A DNA stretch of 64,000 nt from Sphingomonas sp. NFR04 (GCF_900114095.1 NZ_FORV01000001.1:310001-374000); one strand, 5' to 3'. Counted from the first letter of the stretch, positions 1 to 11,364 are shown. Made by a program: numbers and translations. The notes: generated by a model from the sequence alone, not told the origin.

Positions 1-1
1 C

Positions 2-55
2 CTCGTGCTCGGGGCGATCAGCCTCGGCCTCATCCACCTGCTGGGGCTGGCCTGA
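2..55 (+). CDS. C-terminal end of an unidentified, probably membrane, protein
   Basis: An open frame enters from the left edge and ends at TGA 53-55. The last 17 residues are Leu/Gly/Ile-rich and would suit the end of a transmembrane helix. Nothing else can be said without upstream sequence. Confidence 0.45.
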   Translation, partial: LVLGAISLGLIHLLGLA

Positions 56-330
56 CGCCCCTCCTGGGCCACAACGGCCATCATGGCGCCGCGCCTCCCC
101 TTCCCGGACTTGGCGTCGCGTGGGCCGGTCGGTCCACTGGTCGCGCGCTCGCGGAAGCTTTCCCATGGCGGGCGTGTTGCTTCCAGCCCGCCAAGCATTT
201 ATGAGCCGCAGCATTCGCAAGGACCCGGTGAAATTCCGGGTGGCTATTCCGGCCGCCGATCCGCCGGACAACAACACGCACCCATCCTGTCGGCGCTGCT
301 TGGCGCCCTGTGCCCTGTTGTGGATATTCA

Positions 331-1827
331 ATGACCTTCGATTTTACCGCGTACCGCCGCCAGTGGTTCACTGACGGCATCACCGCTCGCCGAGACCTGC
401 TGGCCGGCATCGTCGTCGCCCTGGCGTTGATCCCGGAAGCGATCGGCTTCTCCATCATCGCCGGCGTCGACCCGCGCGTGGGACTCTACGCATCTGTCGC
501 AATCGCGATGACCATAGCCCTGATCGGGGGGCGTCCCGGCATGATATCGGCCGCGACAGCGGCAGTCGCCGTCCTTGTCGGGCCGCTCGTGCGCCAGCAC
601 GGCGTCGAATATCTCCTCGCGGCGACGATCCTGATGGGCGTGATCCAGATCGTAGCCGGCCTGCTGCGGCTCGATCTGGTCATGCAGTTCGTCTCGCGCT
701 CGGTCATCACCGGCTTCGTCAACGCGCTCGCCATTCTGATCTTCCTGGCCCAGCTCCCCCAGCTGACGAATGTCGGCTGGCAGACCTACGCCATGGTCGC
801 CGCCGGGCTGGCGATCATCTACGGCCTTCCACGCATCACGAAAGCGGTGCCGTCGCCGCTGATCGCCATCCTCGTGCTGAGCGCGGTCAGCATCGCCCTG
901 TCGCTGCCGGTGCATACGGTGGGCGACATGGGCAAGCTGCCGCAGGGGCTGCCGAGCTTCGCCTTGCCGCACGTCCCGCTAAGCCTCGAGACGCTCCGGA
1001 TCATCCTGCCCTATTCGCTCACCATGGCGGCGGTGGGACTGCTGGAATCGCTGCTCACGGCCCAGATCGTCGATGACATGACCGACACCGAGAGCGACAA
1101 GCGCGGGGAATGTGCCGGACAAGGTGGATCAAATATCGTCGCGGCCCTGTTCGGCGGGATGGGCGGCTGCGCGATGATCGGCCAGTCGGTCATCAACGTC
1201 ACGTCGGGAGGGCGTGGGCGCTTGTCCACCTTCGTGGCCGGCGCCTTCCTGCTCTTCCTCCTCGCCGTGCTAGGCCCCTATGTCGGGCGCGTCCCGATGG
1301 CGGCGCTCGTAGCGGTGATGATCATGGTATCGATCGGCACCTTCAGCTGGAATTCGATCCCGAACCTTCGCCGTCACCCGCCGACCTCGTCCATCGTGAT
1401 GCTGATCACCGTGGTGGTGGTCGTCGCGACGCACGACCTGTCGCTGGGCGTCCTTGCGGGCGTCCTGCTTTCCGGGATCTTCTTCGCCGGCAAGGTGCAG
1501 CGCATGTTCTCGGTGGAGCGCGATCTCTCCGCAGACGGCACGCGCGCCGTCTACCGGGTCACCGGCGAGATCTTCTTCGCCTCGGTGAACCGCTTCACCC
1601 GCGCCTTTCAGGCAGAAGATCGCGCGGACCGGGTGGTGATCGACGTGACGGCAGCCCATTTCTGGGACATCTCCGCCGTTGGCGCGCTCGACAAGATCGT
1701 TGCACGGCTACGTCGCGATGGCCGCGCGGTCGACGTGGTCGGCTACAATCGAGCGAGCGCCGATATCGTGGATCGCTTCGCGCTCCACGACAAGACCGGC
1801 GTCGAACTGGGACTGGCGCCACACTGA
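331..1827 (+). CDS. SulP-family inorganic anion transporter with STAS domain
   Basis: This 498-aa inner-membrane protein has the SLC26/SulP layout: about ten to twelve hydrophobic segments over residues 20-390, then a cytoplasmic STAS domain at about 400-495. The N-terminal motif [22 protein letters not shown] is the SulP signature around helix 1, and [20 protein letters not shown] is the STAS core. Family members move sulfate, bicarbonate or other oxyanions with a cation. No carbonic anhydrase gene adjoins it, so the substrate cannot be assigned. ATG 331 ([10 protein letters not shown]) is preferred to GTG 310 because the seven extra residues are atypical. The next gene starts 156 bp downstream on the same strand. 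Confidence 0.9.
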   Translation: MTFDFTAYRRQWFTDGITARRDLLAGIVVALALIPEAIGFSIIAGVDPRVGLYASVAIAMTIALIGGRPGMISAATAAVAVLVGPLVRQHGVEYLLAATILMGVIQIVAGLLRLDLVMQFVSRSVITGFVNALAILIFLAQLPQLTNVGWQTYAMVAAGLAIIYGLPRITKAVPSPLIAILVLSAVSIALSLPVHTVGDMGKLPQGLPSFALPHVPLSLETLRIILPYSLTMAAVGLLESLLTAQIVDDMTDTESDKRGECAGQGGSNIVAALFGGMGGCAMIGQSVINVTSGGRGRLSTFVAGAFLLFLLAVLGPYVGRVPMAALVAVMIMVSIGTFSWNSIPNLRRHPPTSSIVMLITVVVVVATHDLSLGVLAGVLLSGIFFAGKVQRMFSVERDLSADGTRAVYRVTGEIFFASVNRFTRAFQAEDRADRVVIDVTAAHFWDISAVGALDKIVARLRRDGRAVDVVGYNRASADIVDRFALHDKTGVELGLAPH

Positions 1828-1982
1828 GCGGGTCGGCGGCTCTCCAGGCACGTGTGCCGAGCGCCGCCCTCCGCCACCCAGCAGATCAGCGGCGACTTGC
1901 CGCACGATCCGATCCGCTGGGGGAAAGGCTGACGGACTGGCGCCGCGGGAGCGATCGGCGGGCGGAAGGCGTTGGCAGAGAC

Positions 1983-3542
1983 ATGAACATCAGGAAGCTT
2001 CGTCTCTGCTCCGCGCTTGCGGCTTGCACCGCCTTGTCGTGCGCCTCCCCGGTCCTTGCCATGCAGGCAAGCTCGAGCGGTGCTGCGCAACATTCGGCAG
2101 AAGCCACGGCCGCCTCGCTGCGGGCGCTGGCCGCGGAGCCGGACGTGCAGCGCTTCTATGCGCGCATGGGCTGGCGACCGGTGTGGACCGAAGCCGCCGT
2201 GCAAGCACTGGAAGCTGCGATTGCCCGGCGCGCCGACCACGGGCTGGACCGTCTCCAGTTCCTGCCCGAAACGGCCCACGCCGGAGCGCCCGCCGCCCGC
2301 GAACTAGCCTTGACGCGCGCCGCGCTTCTCTATGCCGGTGCACTGGCGAAGGGGGTGGTGGATCCCAAGGCGCTGCATGGTGTCTACACGCTGCCCCGCC
2401 CCGACATCGATCTCGTCCAGGAACTGGCCAAGGCGATCGAACGCGGTGACCTGCAACCTTGGCTGGCCGGGCTGGCCCCTGGCGACACCGACTATGCCCG
2501 CCTGTCCGAAGCATATCGTGCCGCCGTCGCAGAGCAGCGCGCCGCCAGCGGGCATATGATCCCCATCGCCGCAGTGGGGCTGATCCGCCCCGGCGACCAT
2601 GACGATCGAATCCCGGCGATCGCCAAGCAACTCGCGGCCGAGGGCTATTTGCTCGAACCCACAACAGGGCAGCCGGAGGCCGCCGCCGCTCCCGGCCTCT
2701 ATACCGACGCAATTGCCGACGCGGTGCGGTCCCTGCAGCGCGACTATGGTCTGTCCGAAGACGGCGTGATCGGGCCACGCACCGTCGAAGTGCTCAATCT
2801 CGGCCCCGCGGATCGCGCCCGGGCGCTCGCCGTCGCGCTCGAGCGGCTGCGCTGGCTGGCGCGCAATCCACCGGCGACGCGCATCGACGTCAACATCGCG
2901 GCCGCGCGCCTCTATTACTATCGGAACGGCGTGCTGGCCGACACGCGCAAGGTGATCGTCGGCAAGCCCGGGCGGGAGACGCCGCTTCTCTATGCGCCGA
3001 TCTACCGCCTGGTCGCCAACCCCACCTGGACGATCCCCAAGTCGATCGAGAATAGCGAGCTGGCGCATGTCGGCCCCGACTATCTCGCCAGCCACAACAT
3101 GGTGCGTCGGGGCGGCTATATCGTCCAGCAGCCGGGGCCGGACAATGCGCTGGGGATGGTCAAGTTCGACATGATCGACGATGAGGCGATCTATCTTCAC
3201 GATACCAGTGCACCGGGCCTGTTCGAGCGCAGCCAGCGGCATCTCAGCCATGGCTGCGTGCGGGTGGAGGATGCGCTAGGCTTTGCGCAACTGCTCGCCG
3301 AGGACGAGGGCGTGGCCGATCGCTGGCAGGCGGCGAGCGCGAGTGGCGAGCAGACCTTTGTGCCGTTGCCGACGCGCATTCCGGTGCGGCTGCTCTACCA
3401 GAATGCCTTTGTCGACGAGACGGGCCGGGTGACGGTCCGCACCGATCCCTATGACTGGAACGGCCCGGTAGCGCGGGCGCTGGGCTTCGACGACGGTACA
3501 CACACCAGGACGCAGGCCGACGCCATCGACATCGGCCCCTGA
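1983..3542 (+). CDS. YcbB-type L,D-transpeptidase (peptidoglycan crosslinking)
   Basis: This 519-aa exported protein starts with a signal peptide ending near ASPVLA. It has a scaffold region (residues 40-230), a peptidoglycan-binding domain (about 240-280, with SLQRDYGLSEDGVIGPRT) and a C-terminal YkuD catalytic domain. The active-site cysteine lies in HLSHGCVRVEDA near residue 424, the canonical SHGCxR motif. Family members form 3-3 crosslinks between meso-DAP residues in the periplasm. The size and domain order match LdtD/YcbB rather than small Ldts. The frame stays open far upstream, but ATG 1983 is the only start that gives a signal peptide. Its stop nearly abuts the convergent antiporter gene. 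Confidence 0.9.
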   Translation: MNIRKLRLCSALAACTALSCASPVLAMQASSSGAAQHSAEATAASLRALAAEPDVQRFYARMGWRPVWTEAAVQALEAAIARRADHGLDRLQFLPETAHAGAPAARELALTRAALLYAGALAKGVVDPKALHGVYTLPRPDIDLVQELAKAIERGDLQPWLAGLAPGDTDYARLSEAYRAAVAEQRAASGHMIPIAAVGLIRPGDHDDRIPAIAKQLAAEGYLLEPTTGQPEAAAAPGLYTDAIADAVRSLQRDYGLSEDGVIGPRTVEVLNLGPADRARALAVALERLRWLARNPPATRIDVNIAAARLYYYRNGVLADTRKVIVGKPGRETPLLYAPIYRLVANPTWTIPKSIENSELAHVGPDYLASHNMVRRGGYIVQQPGPDNALGMVKFDMIDDEAIYLHDTSAPGLFERSQRHLSHGCVRVEDALGFAQLLAEDEGVADRWQAASASGEQTFVPLPTRIPVRLLYQNAFVDETGRVTVRTDPYDWNGPVARALGFDDGTHTRTQADAIDIGP

Positions 3543-3544
3543 GG

Positions 3545-4744
3545 TCAATGCTCGGCATCCTCTGCGCCGGTCAGCTTCCAGCGGCGAAGCAGCGGCGGCA
3601 TGGTGAGGCCTTGCGCGAAGATCGAGAAGGCGACGACACCGAAGGTGACCACCACGATCGCGCCGCGCTCTGCGACGCTCTCCGGCACCGCCAGCGCCAG
3701 CGCCAGCCCCACCGCGCCGCGCAGCCCGCCCCAGACCAGCACATGCTGATAGGTGGCGGGCAGCCGCAATCTGGTGCGCGCGAACAGCGCCGCCAGCGGA
3801 TAGACCGCCGCTGCCCGACCGAGCAGCGTGAGCAGGATTCCCGCGACCAGCGCGCCGCTCACCAATGCGATCGGCTGATGCGCCTCGTGGCTGCCGATCA
3901 GCAGGAAGAGGCAGGAGTTGGCGAGAAAGGCTGCATAGGCCCAGAAATCCTGGACATGCTGGCGACCGGCAACCGAGATCGAGCCGCGCGGCCCGATCGC
4001 CCCGACGATGATCCCGGCGGCGAGCGCCGCGAACACGCCCGAGGCATGGACATGCTCGGCGAGCAGGAAGCTCGCCCAGGCGATGACGGTGGTCAACGTC
4101 ACCTCGACCAGATGGTCCTCGGTCCGCCCCGCCACCGTCAGCACCACGAAAGCGATCGCGGCGCCGATCGCCACGCCACCGAACACCGTCCAGAGCATCG
4201 ACGTTGCAATACCGCCAACGCTGAGCCCCCCGCCCTCCGCCACCGCGATCAGGATCGCGAAGCCCACCGCGGCCACGCCGTCGTTGAGCAGGCTTTCCGA
4301 TTCCACGACCATGCTCAGCCGCGGCTCGGCCTTCATCTCCTTGAAGGCGGCGATCACCGAGACCGGGTCTGTCGCGGCGATCAGCACGCCGAAGAACGCC
4401 GCGCCCAGCCAGCTCCAGCCGAGCAGCCAGTGCATACCCGCGGTGACCAGCAGCGCGGAAATGGCGACGCCGAGAAACGCCAGCACCACGGTGAGCGGCA
4501 GCTCCTCGCGGAAGCGCCGCCAGCGCAGCTGCAACGCCGCCTCGAAGATCAGCGGCGGCAGAAAGACGTTGAAGATCAGCTCGCGCGACAGGGGCAGGTT
4601 CGCGCCGACCGGCAGGAAGGCAAGCGCAATCCCGGCCAGCACCAGCCCGGCGGTATAGGGCAGCCCTATGCGCCGCGAGATCATCGCCACCATGGACGCG
4701 ACGATCAGCAAGGTGCCGAGTTCGGGAAGACCGATATGGTTCAA
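3545..4744 (-). CDS. CPA1-family Na+/H+ antiporter
   Basis: This 399-aa polytopic protein has about 11-12 transmembrane segments. The CPA1 signatures are visible: FLPPLIFEAALQ near residue 64, and ATDPVSVIAAF followed by ESESLLNDGVA, whose acidic residues bind cations in NhaP/NHE proteins. It lacks the long cytoplasmic tail of many homologues, ending shortly after the last helix. It would exchange Na+ or K+ for H+ across the inner membrane. It shares a strand with the DUF389 gene 44 bp upstream and may be co-transcribed with it. Confidence 0.88.
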   Translation of the reverse strand: MNHIGLPELGTLLIVASMVAMISRRIGLPYTAGLVLAGIALAFLPVGANLPLSRELIFNVFLPPLIFEAALQLRWRRFREELPLTVVLAFLGVAISALLVTAGMHWLLGWSWLGAAFFGVLIAATDPVSVIAAFKEMKAEPRLSMVVESESLLNDGVAAVGFAILIAVAEGGGLSVGGIATSMLWTVFGGVAIGAAIAFVVLTVAGRTEDHLVEVTLTTVIAWASFLLAEHVHASGVFAALAAGIIVGAIGPRGSISVAGRQHVQDFWAYAAFLANSCLFLLIGSHEAHQPIALVSGALVAGILLTLLGRAAAVYPLAALFARTRLRLPATYQHVLVWGGLRGAVGLALALAVPESVAERGAIVVVTFGVVAFSIFAQGLTMPPLLRRWKLTGAEDAEH

Positions 4745-4788
4745 AGCGGGCGCTCCTTGCGCGGGGGGCGGCTGGGCGAGATCAATCC

Positions 4789-6357
4789 CTAGGGCAGAAC
4801 CGGTGTGGGGACGAGGGCAAAGCGTTGGCCGGCGGGCGGCGCTGCACGGGCGACCAGGTCTGCGCGCCGCAGTTGCTCGGCAATGGCAAGCGCCCTGCGC
4901 TGCGTGAGATTGGGCTTTGCCGGCGGCGTACCGGGGGGCAGGCCCGGCACGCCGAGCGCCGCGATGTTCCAGCGCTTCGCCGCCCAGATCGACGCGGCCA
5001 CTGCCTCTGCAGCCCGCGGATCCAGCGTATCGACATTGTCCGCGAAGCCAATCTCCGGCAACGGCCCCTGGGGCGGGACGATCGCCACCGTCCAGTCGCC
5101 AGCGCGCTGTGCCGCCCGCGTCTCGAGCATGCGATAGGCCTCGATCCCCGCACCCGGCAGCGGCATCGCGGCGGCAGTGGCGCGGTGATGGTCGCGGTCG
5201 ACCGTGACGTCGTCGGGCTTCAGGCCGGCGATCAGCGCCACCATCTGCGCGATCTCCGTCGCGCGCTGCGTCTCCTGGTTCGAGGCCTCGCCCGCCCGTC
5301 GCAATTCTTCACGCTGCGCCGCCAGCGCGTCGGCGCCCGCGCCGAGCAGCACCTGGTCGAGATTGAGGCGCACCGGCCGGCCGAGCTGCGCCGCCATTGC
5401 CTTCTGGAGCGGCGCGGTCTTCTGCATCGCATCCTGGGGGGTGATCACCACCGCGCGCACCACGAGCGGCTCGCGGCTGAAATCGAGGTCGAGCTGCGTC
5501 ACCCGCGCCTTGGCGCCGAAACGCTCGGCGAGGAACGACCGTGCCTGGGTAACCGCCACCGCCTCACGACCGATGCGGTTGAGCGAGATGCCGAGCGGTA
5601 TCGCCATCCCGGCGAAGACGAGGATCAGGATCGTCGTCTGCGTCCAGGTCTGGCGGCTGGAGAGATGGTGTCCGAAGCCATAGAAGCGGGCCATCGCCGT
5701 AGCCGAGAGCGCGATGGTGATGAAATTGGTCACGAACAACGCCAGCGCCCCCATCCCCACCGGCGCGTTCCAGGTGGCGATGCCATAGCCGACGACCGCC
5801 AGCGGCGGCATCAGCGCAGTGGCGATGGCGACGCCGACGACCGTCTCGCCGCGGCCGCGGATGATCGCATAGGTACCCGCCAGCGCGGCGAACAGCGCGA
5901 CGGCAAGGTCGAACAGGTTGGGCCGGGTGCGCGCCACGATCTCCGAGGTCGGAGCCTGGAGCGGCGAGATGGTGACGATCAGCGCCGTGAACGCGACGGC
6001 GGCGAACGCGCCGATCGCCAGCGCCTTGAGCGACCTTCGCAGCTCGACGAAATCGAACAGCGCCAGACTGAAGCCGAAACCGAGGATCGGGTTCATCAGC
6101 GGCGAGATCAGCATCGCGCCGATCACCACGGCGGGGGAGGACAGCAGCAGGCCCAGCACCGCGATGCCGGCAGACATCATCGTCATGAAGGCGAAGCGCC
6201 CCGACCAGCCGCTGTCCTCGACGATCCGCGCAACGACCGCCGCATGGTCGATCGGTGCGACGACCGACTGACGCCACCAGCGGTACAAGGTCAGGTGCAA
6301 CAGGCGCTCGCGGAGCCGGGCACGGCGATCCGCTGCTGCTTCGATGGCGTCGTTCAA
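4789..6357 (-). CDS. DUF389 (TIGR00341-type) membrane protein
   Basis: This 522-aa protein has a DUF389 membrane domain at about residues 40-250, with several hydrophobic segments and the Gly/Pro-rich stretches GAMLISPLMNPILGFGFSLA and ATALMPPLAVVGYGIA. A C-terminal soluble region of about 270 residues contains QTRAQ-type helices and an OmpA-like closing segment (WNIAALGVPGLPPGTPPAKP). The function of DUF389 is not established. The strand and spacing suggest an operon with the CPA1 antiporter downstream. Confidence 0.82.
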   Translation of the reverse strand: MNDAIEAAADRRARLRERLLHLTLYRWWRQSVVAPIDHAAVVARIVEDSGWSGRFAFMTMMSAGIAVLGLLLSSPAVVIGAMLISPLMNPILGFGFSLALFDFVELRRSLKALAIGAFAAVAFTALIVTISPLQAPTSEIVARTRPNLFDLAVALFAALAGTYAIIRGRGETVVGVAIATALMPPLAVVGYGIATWNAPVGMGALALFVTNFITIALSATAMARFYGFGHHLSSRQTWTQTTILILVFAGMAIPLGISLNRIGREAVAVTQARSFLAERFGAKARVTQLDLDFSREPLVVRAVVITPQDAMQKTAPLQKAMAAQLGRPVRLNLDQVLLGAGADALAAQREELRRAGEASNQETQRATEIAQMVALIAGLKPDDVTVDRDHHRATAAAMPLPGAGIEAYRMLETRAAQRAGDWTVAIVPPQGPLPEIGFADNVDTLDPRAAEAVAASIWAAKRWNIAALGVPGLPPGTPPAKPNLTQRRALAIAEQLRRADLVARAAPPAGQRFALVPTPVLP

Positions 6358-6429
6358 GGCGGTCCTCGTCCCTTTTATACCCGTTGCGCGGACGCTAGGC
6401 GAACTTCACCCGGAACGCGAAATCGGTTC

Positions 6430-7539
6430 TCATTCGGCCGTGCGGATCACGGCCCGGGTCACATCGCCCATCAGTCGCATCCGCACCGGGATCGGCTGAC
6501 GCGTGCTGGCGATCATCACCGCAACCGCGTAGCGGTGCCCATTGGGCGCGGTGAGCAGGCCGACGTCGTTATAGCCGGTGGCGAGGTTGCCGAGTTCCTG
6601 GCCGGTGCCGGTCTTGTGCGCCATCTTCCACCCCGGCTGCAGGCCGGACTTCAGCCGCAACGGCCCCGTCTTGCTCGCGAGCATGATCCGGAACAGCCGA
6701 TCGGTGGATCCGTGGCTCAGCAGCTTGTCCCGGGCGAGTAGCGACAATCCCAGCGTGATGCCATTGGCGGTCGCGCCGTCATAGGGCGCAGCCAGGTAGC
6801 GATCGAGCGCCCTGCGGCGTTCGGCGGCGGGCATTGCAGCACGCGCCTGGAGAAAACCCTCGCCTCCCGCCCATTCCTTGCGCCAGGCCAGACCGGCGGT
6901 CTTTGCCTGGAGTTCGCGCTCGCCGGGGCCGAACCCGACGCCGTCGACGCCTTTCTCCTTCAGCATCCGGCGGATCGCCGTCGGGCCGCCGACCTTCCAC
7001 AGCAGCACGTCGTTGCAGGTATTGTCGCTGCGGGTCAGCGCGCATTCGAGCAGCGCGCCTATCGTGGTGCCATAGCCGGTTGGGCCGACCAGCGCGCGGA
7101 TCGGCTGGTGGAAGACGGTGAGGTCCGCACGGGTCACGGTCACCGGCGTGGCAAGCGACAGGCGCTGGTGATCGATCGCGTCGAACACCGCGATCGCCAC
7201 CCACAGCTTGCTGACGCTCTGCTGCGGATGCGGCCGCTCGCCGTTCCACGCGACCATCCAGCCGCGATCGACGTCGCGCACGGAGATCGCGACCTGCCCC
7301 TGGAACCCGGTGCCGAGCGCCTGCACCGCATTGAGCAGCGCCGCCGGAGGCTCGTCGGATCGCCTCGGCCTTGGTGTCGCGGAGGTTGCGTCGATCGGTG
7401 GTGCGACCAGCGCCGGCCGGGGTGGCGGCGACGGCGGAGCCTGGACGGCGGCAGGGGGCGCGGCAGGAACACAGGCAGCGAGCAGAACGATCGGCGCGAC
7501 GTGTGCGCCGATACGGGCGGCAGTGACGATGAACGGCAA
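6430..7539 (-). CDS. Class A beta-lactamase-like serine hydrolase, predicted lipoprotein
   Basis: This 369-aa protein begins with a lipoprotein-type signal (lipobox LLAAC, Cys23) and a Pro/Ala-rich linker to about residue 60. The penicillin-recognising fold follows: S108-V-S-K111 (SxxK), S171-D-N173 (SDN) and K309-T-G311. In the omega-loop, Glu207 fits Glu166 of class A enzymes, but the usual Asn170 appears to be Gln211. It is either a periplasmic, membrane-anchored beta-lactamase or a DD-peptidase relative. The hydrolysis spectrum cannot be inferred. The gene is 72 bp from the DUF389 gene. Confidence 0.85.
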   Translation of the reverse strand: MPFIVTAARIGAHVAPIVLLAACVPAAPPAAVQAPPSPPPRPALVAPPIDATSATPRPRRSDEPPAALLNAVQALGTGFQGQVAISVRDVDRGWMVAWNGERPHPQQSVSKLWVAIAVFDAIDHQRLSLATPVTVTRADLTVFHQPIRALVGPTGYGTTIGALLECALTRSDNTCNDVLLWKVGGPTAIRRMLKEKGVDGVGFGPGERELQAKTAGLAWRKEWAGGEGFLQARAAMPAAERRRALDRYLAAPYDGATANGITLGLSLLARDKLLSHGSTDRLFRIMLASKTGPLRLKSGLQPGWKMAHKTGTGQELGNLATGYNDVGLLTAPNGHRYAVAVMIASTRQPIPVRMRLMGDVTRAVIRTAE

Positions 7540-7622
7540 ACAACTCTCCCTTTGCCAGACCGCTTACAAGGGAAGGCCGCGAGATGCAGGGTGAAACCCC
7601 TCGGTTCGTCGCCCGACAGCCG

Positions 7623-8957
<1,335 letters not shown>

Positions 8958-9056
8958 GCCAGGTTCCGATCGAGCGCTGGCACAACGAACAGCATGCGTG
9001 CTTCTCCTTCCGCGCCCCAACGCATCCTCCGGCCGGAAGGCGCCGGGACCGATCGC

Positions 9057-10331
9057 CTATGCTCTTGACGATCCGCGCATTCTGTCTTCGAGCCGCAGCC
9101 GCTCATGCGCCAGGGCAGCCTGGGCGATCAGCGTGTGCAGCAGCAGTTTCTGCACCGCATTCACCGGGTCCCGGCCATCATCGCGCGCGATGCCGAGCAC
9201 GGCGAGCGTTCCCAGCGAGGTCTTCAGCGGATGGAACTGCCAGTCCGCTGCGCCGAGTACGGCGGTTCCCACACCGGCCGCCTCCCCTTCCGCCCACGCC
9301 CAGTCGAGCGCCGCCTGGTTGACCGGGCCGAGCCGGGTCTCGCTCGGGATCGAGGCAACGTGGCAAATCACGCCATCGACTTCGCGGTACATCGTCGCCT
9401 GCACGTCGAACAGGCGGTGGACGTGTTCGCACACCGTGCGCGCCGTCGTCTCCCAATCGGCGTCCCGCGTCAGCTTCTGGGCAAGCGCGGCGATGCTCGC
9501 ATTCTCGTGCGCGCTGCGGTCGCTGAGCACCAGCCGGCCGCGCAGCCGTGCGGTGATCGTGCTGGTATAGATCGCGACCGCCCCGAGGACCGCGCCCATC
9601 ACGACGTTGAGCGGGGCCTGCAGGCTGAATGCGTTCAGGGGGCGCATCAGGAAGTAGTTATAGCCGAGAACGGCAAGCGCCACCGCCAGCAGTGCCGGGC
9701 CAAGTCCAAGCCGCGCCGCCACCGCGATCACCGGAAACAGGAACAGCAGGTCCAGCGGCCGAAGCCCCACAAAGGCCTGCAACAAGCCGGCGATTACCAG
9801 GGTAAGCGCAACCGCAGCGGCGGAAAGCAGATAGTGGCGGACGGGCACGGAGGCCGCCGGCCGCGCGGCGCCGTTCAATCGGCCGCGGCTCTCCTCACGG
9901 GCATGGGTGAAGCGGTGGATCGCCAGCCCCTCTTCGTCCGCGAGCAGGCGGTCGGCGGTCCCGGGGCCGCGGAACCAGGTGCGACGTCCCTCCGCGGCGT
10001 GGCCCAGCACGAGATGCCGAATCGGCATGGTTCGAAGATGCGCCTGGATGCCATCGGCTGCAGACGCGGCGGGCACCCGCGCAATGGTGGCCCCCAGCCG
10101 CGCCGCCGTCGCAAGCGCCACCGCTGCCCGTTGCCCCCGCGGCGAATCGCGATCGGCTCTTGGCGTCTCGACATGCAGCGCTTCCCAGGGAACACCCAGC
10201 CGCGCCGCAAGCGCTTCCGCCTGCTCGACGAGCCACTCGGAATGCGGCGAACCACTGATGGCGACGGTGAGCATACCCACGCCGCCCGCATGGTAGGCAC
10301 GGGTGTCAACGGCGGATGGACGCGCGCTCAT
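9057..10331 (-). CDS. KdpD-like sensor module (USP + DUF4118 + GAF) lacking a histidine kinase domain
   Basis: This 424-aa protein matches the middle of KdpD. Residues 15-140 form a universal-stress-protein-like domain (LTVAISGSPHSEWLVEQA, with HLVLGHAAEGRR). Four transmembrane helices (about 165-270) have the DUF4118 pattern (LFLFPVIAVAARLGLGPALL). Residues 290-420 resemble a GAF domain. Neither the N-terminal ATP-binding KdpD domain nor the HisKA/HATPase domains are present, and the frame stops at the end of the GAF-like part. No kdpFABC or response regulator is nearby. It may sense K+ or envelope state without signalling by phosphorylation, or be a decayed kinase. Confidence 0.8.
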   Translation of the reverse strand: MSARPSAVDTRAYHAGGVGMLTVAISGSPHSEWLVEQAEALAARLGVPWEALHVETPRADRDSPRGQRAAVALATAARLGATIARVPAASAADGIQAHLRTMPIRHLVLGHAAEGRRTWFRGPGTADRLLADEEGLAIHRFTHAREESRGRLNGAARPAASVPVRHYLLSAAAVALTLVIAGLLQAFVGLRPLDLLFLFPVIAVAARLGLGPALLAVALAVLGYNYFLMRPLNAFSLQAPLNVVMGAVLGAVAIYTSTITARLRGRLVLSDRSAHENASIAALAQKLTRDADWETTARTVCEHVHRLFDVQATMYREVDGVICHVASIPSETRLGPVNQAALDWAWAEGEAAGVGTAVLGAADWQFHPLKTSLGTLAVLGIARDDGRDPVNAVQKLLLHTLIAQAALAHERLRLEDRMRGSSRA

Positions 10332-10401
10332 GGCAAACCCTCCGCCCACAACCTGCCGCTCGTCGGGCAGCACAGCGGCCCTTTGAGCGCCTTGTCCGGC
10401 G

Positions 10402-10692
10402 TCAGGACGGCAGGATGGGCGTGTCGCCGAGCCGCTCCGCGCCTGAAAACAGGCCTTCCAACCTGCGCCGGAGATGCGCCGCAAACGCCGCGTCGTGCCG
10501 ACGCGCGGGGGCAGCCTGCTCCATCAGCTCGTTGAACATGGAGTCGCGCACGCGATCGATCGCATCGGGAGATAGAAGCTTCGCCGCTTCGAGCTCCCGG
10601 CAAAGCTGCAACAGGCCGGCGGCGGTCGCCAGCGCGCGGAAACCCGCGAGATTGAGGGAATGATGCAGTTCGGTCTTGGAGTCCTCTGCCAT
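10402..10692 (-). CDS. Hypothetical 96-aa protein
   Basis: A small, soluble, mainly helical protein starting at ATG 10692 (MAEDSKTELHHS). The frame remains open upstream, but those residues look non-coding. No family is recognised. It lies 70 bp upstream of the KdpD-like gene on the same strand. Confidence 0.5.
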   Translation of the reverse strand: MAEDSKTELHHSLNLAGFRALATAAGLLQLCRELEAAKLLSPDAIDRVRDSMFNELMEQAAPARRHDAAFAAHLRRRLEGLFSGAERLGDTPILPS

Positions 10693-11316
10693 GGGCCTTC
10701 CCGGATCTCTGCCGTGGATGATGGTCACACCCGCTGCTCGCGAGAGACATGCTCCTTCCAAGCCGGGCCGAACAAAGGATATGCCCAGCAACCTCTTGAT
10801 ACCATTGCAGGAAGCACAATCGCGGGTGCGCCTCGCGGAAGAGTACGCCCGCCACCGGGGCCCACCATCCGCCGGGCATATTGTCACAGCGACCGGTCAC
10901 ATCTTCCCCTTCAACCCAGCTTGGATCGACCACCAGTCCACGCAGTTGCTGGTAGAAAGCCCGCCAGCGCCGCCGGTTGCATGGCGAACCAGAACTTTGG
11001 CGATGCGAGCGAAAACGCCCATTCGGCGCGACGCTTGCGCCGCCCATCGATCGGCTGGTCGATATGGTGCCCGAAGAGGGCCGGCAGCGCTCCCCATGCG
11101 GGACCTCCCTTCGGTCCATTCGCGCCCGCGTTTGGAATGCAAAAGGACCTGCCTGGGTGCCAGTCCCTCGCGAAGGGAATGGGCCTACGCGATATCTCGG
11201 TTCCGACGCTTACGGACCGCGGCAACGCTGGCGCGAATGCTCGCCATCGCTCGCACGGCGCGCCCCCTGCACCCGCGAAATCTCGCTCAAGAGATAAAGC
11301 CTTAGCGCCTGAGTAA
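10693..11316. other. 624-bp region without a supportable gene
   Basis: Overlapping open frames run on both strands, but their translations are Arg/Pro-rich or low in hydrophobic content, start without convincing ribosome-binding sites, and resemble no family I know. The stretch ends at the left attachment repeat. It may contain decayed DNA from earlier insertions next to the tRNA gene. Confidence 0.4.
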
Positions 11317-11364
11317 TGGTGACCCGGAGAGGATTCGAACCTCCGACCTCTCGATTAGGAATCG
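11317..11364 (+). repeat. attL: left copy of tRNA-Arg 3' half
   Basis: Read on the minus strand this is a tRNA 3' half (anticodon arm, T arm, acceptor, CCA) without a 5' half. Just inside the element the sequence continues so that arms cctctcga and tcgagagg flank the 7-bp ttaggaa. This looks like paired core-type integrase binding sites around a 7-bp overlap that coincides with the anticodon loop. The only mismatch with the right copy is at 11322 (a versus g), which would give a G-U pair in the acceptor stem. Confidence 0.88.

Noticed and set aside
81-458. Minus-strand open frame of 125 codons upstream of the SulP gene
   Set aside because: Composition is Arg/His-rich and it lies mostly opposite the SulP gene; no ribosome-binding site or homologue is apparent.
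10676-11305. Overlapping plus-strand open frames in the 10.7-11.3 kb gap
   Set aside because: Sequence is Arg/Pro-rich and lacks a start with a ribosome-binding site; nothing supports coding.
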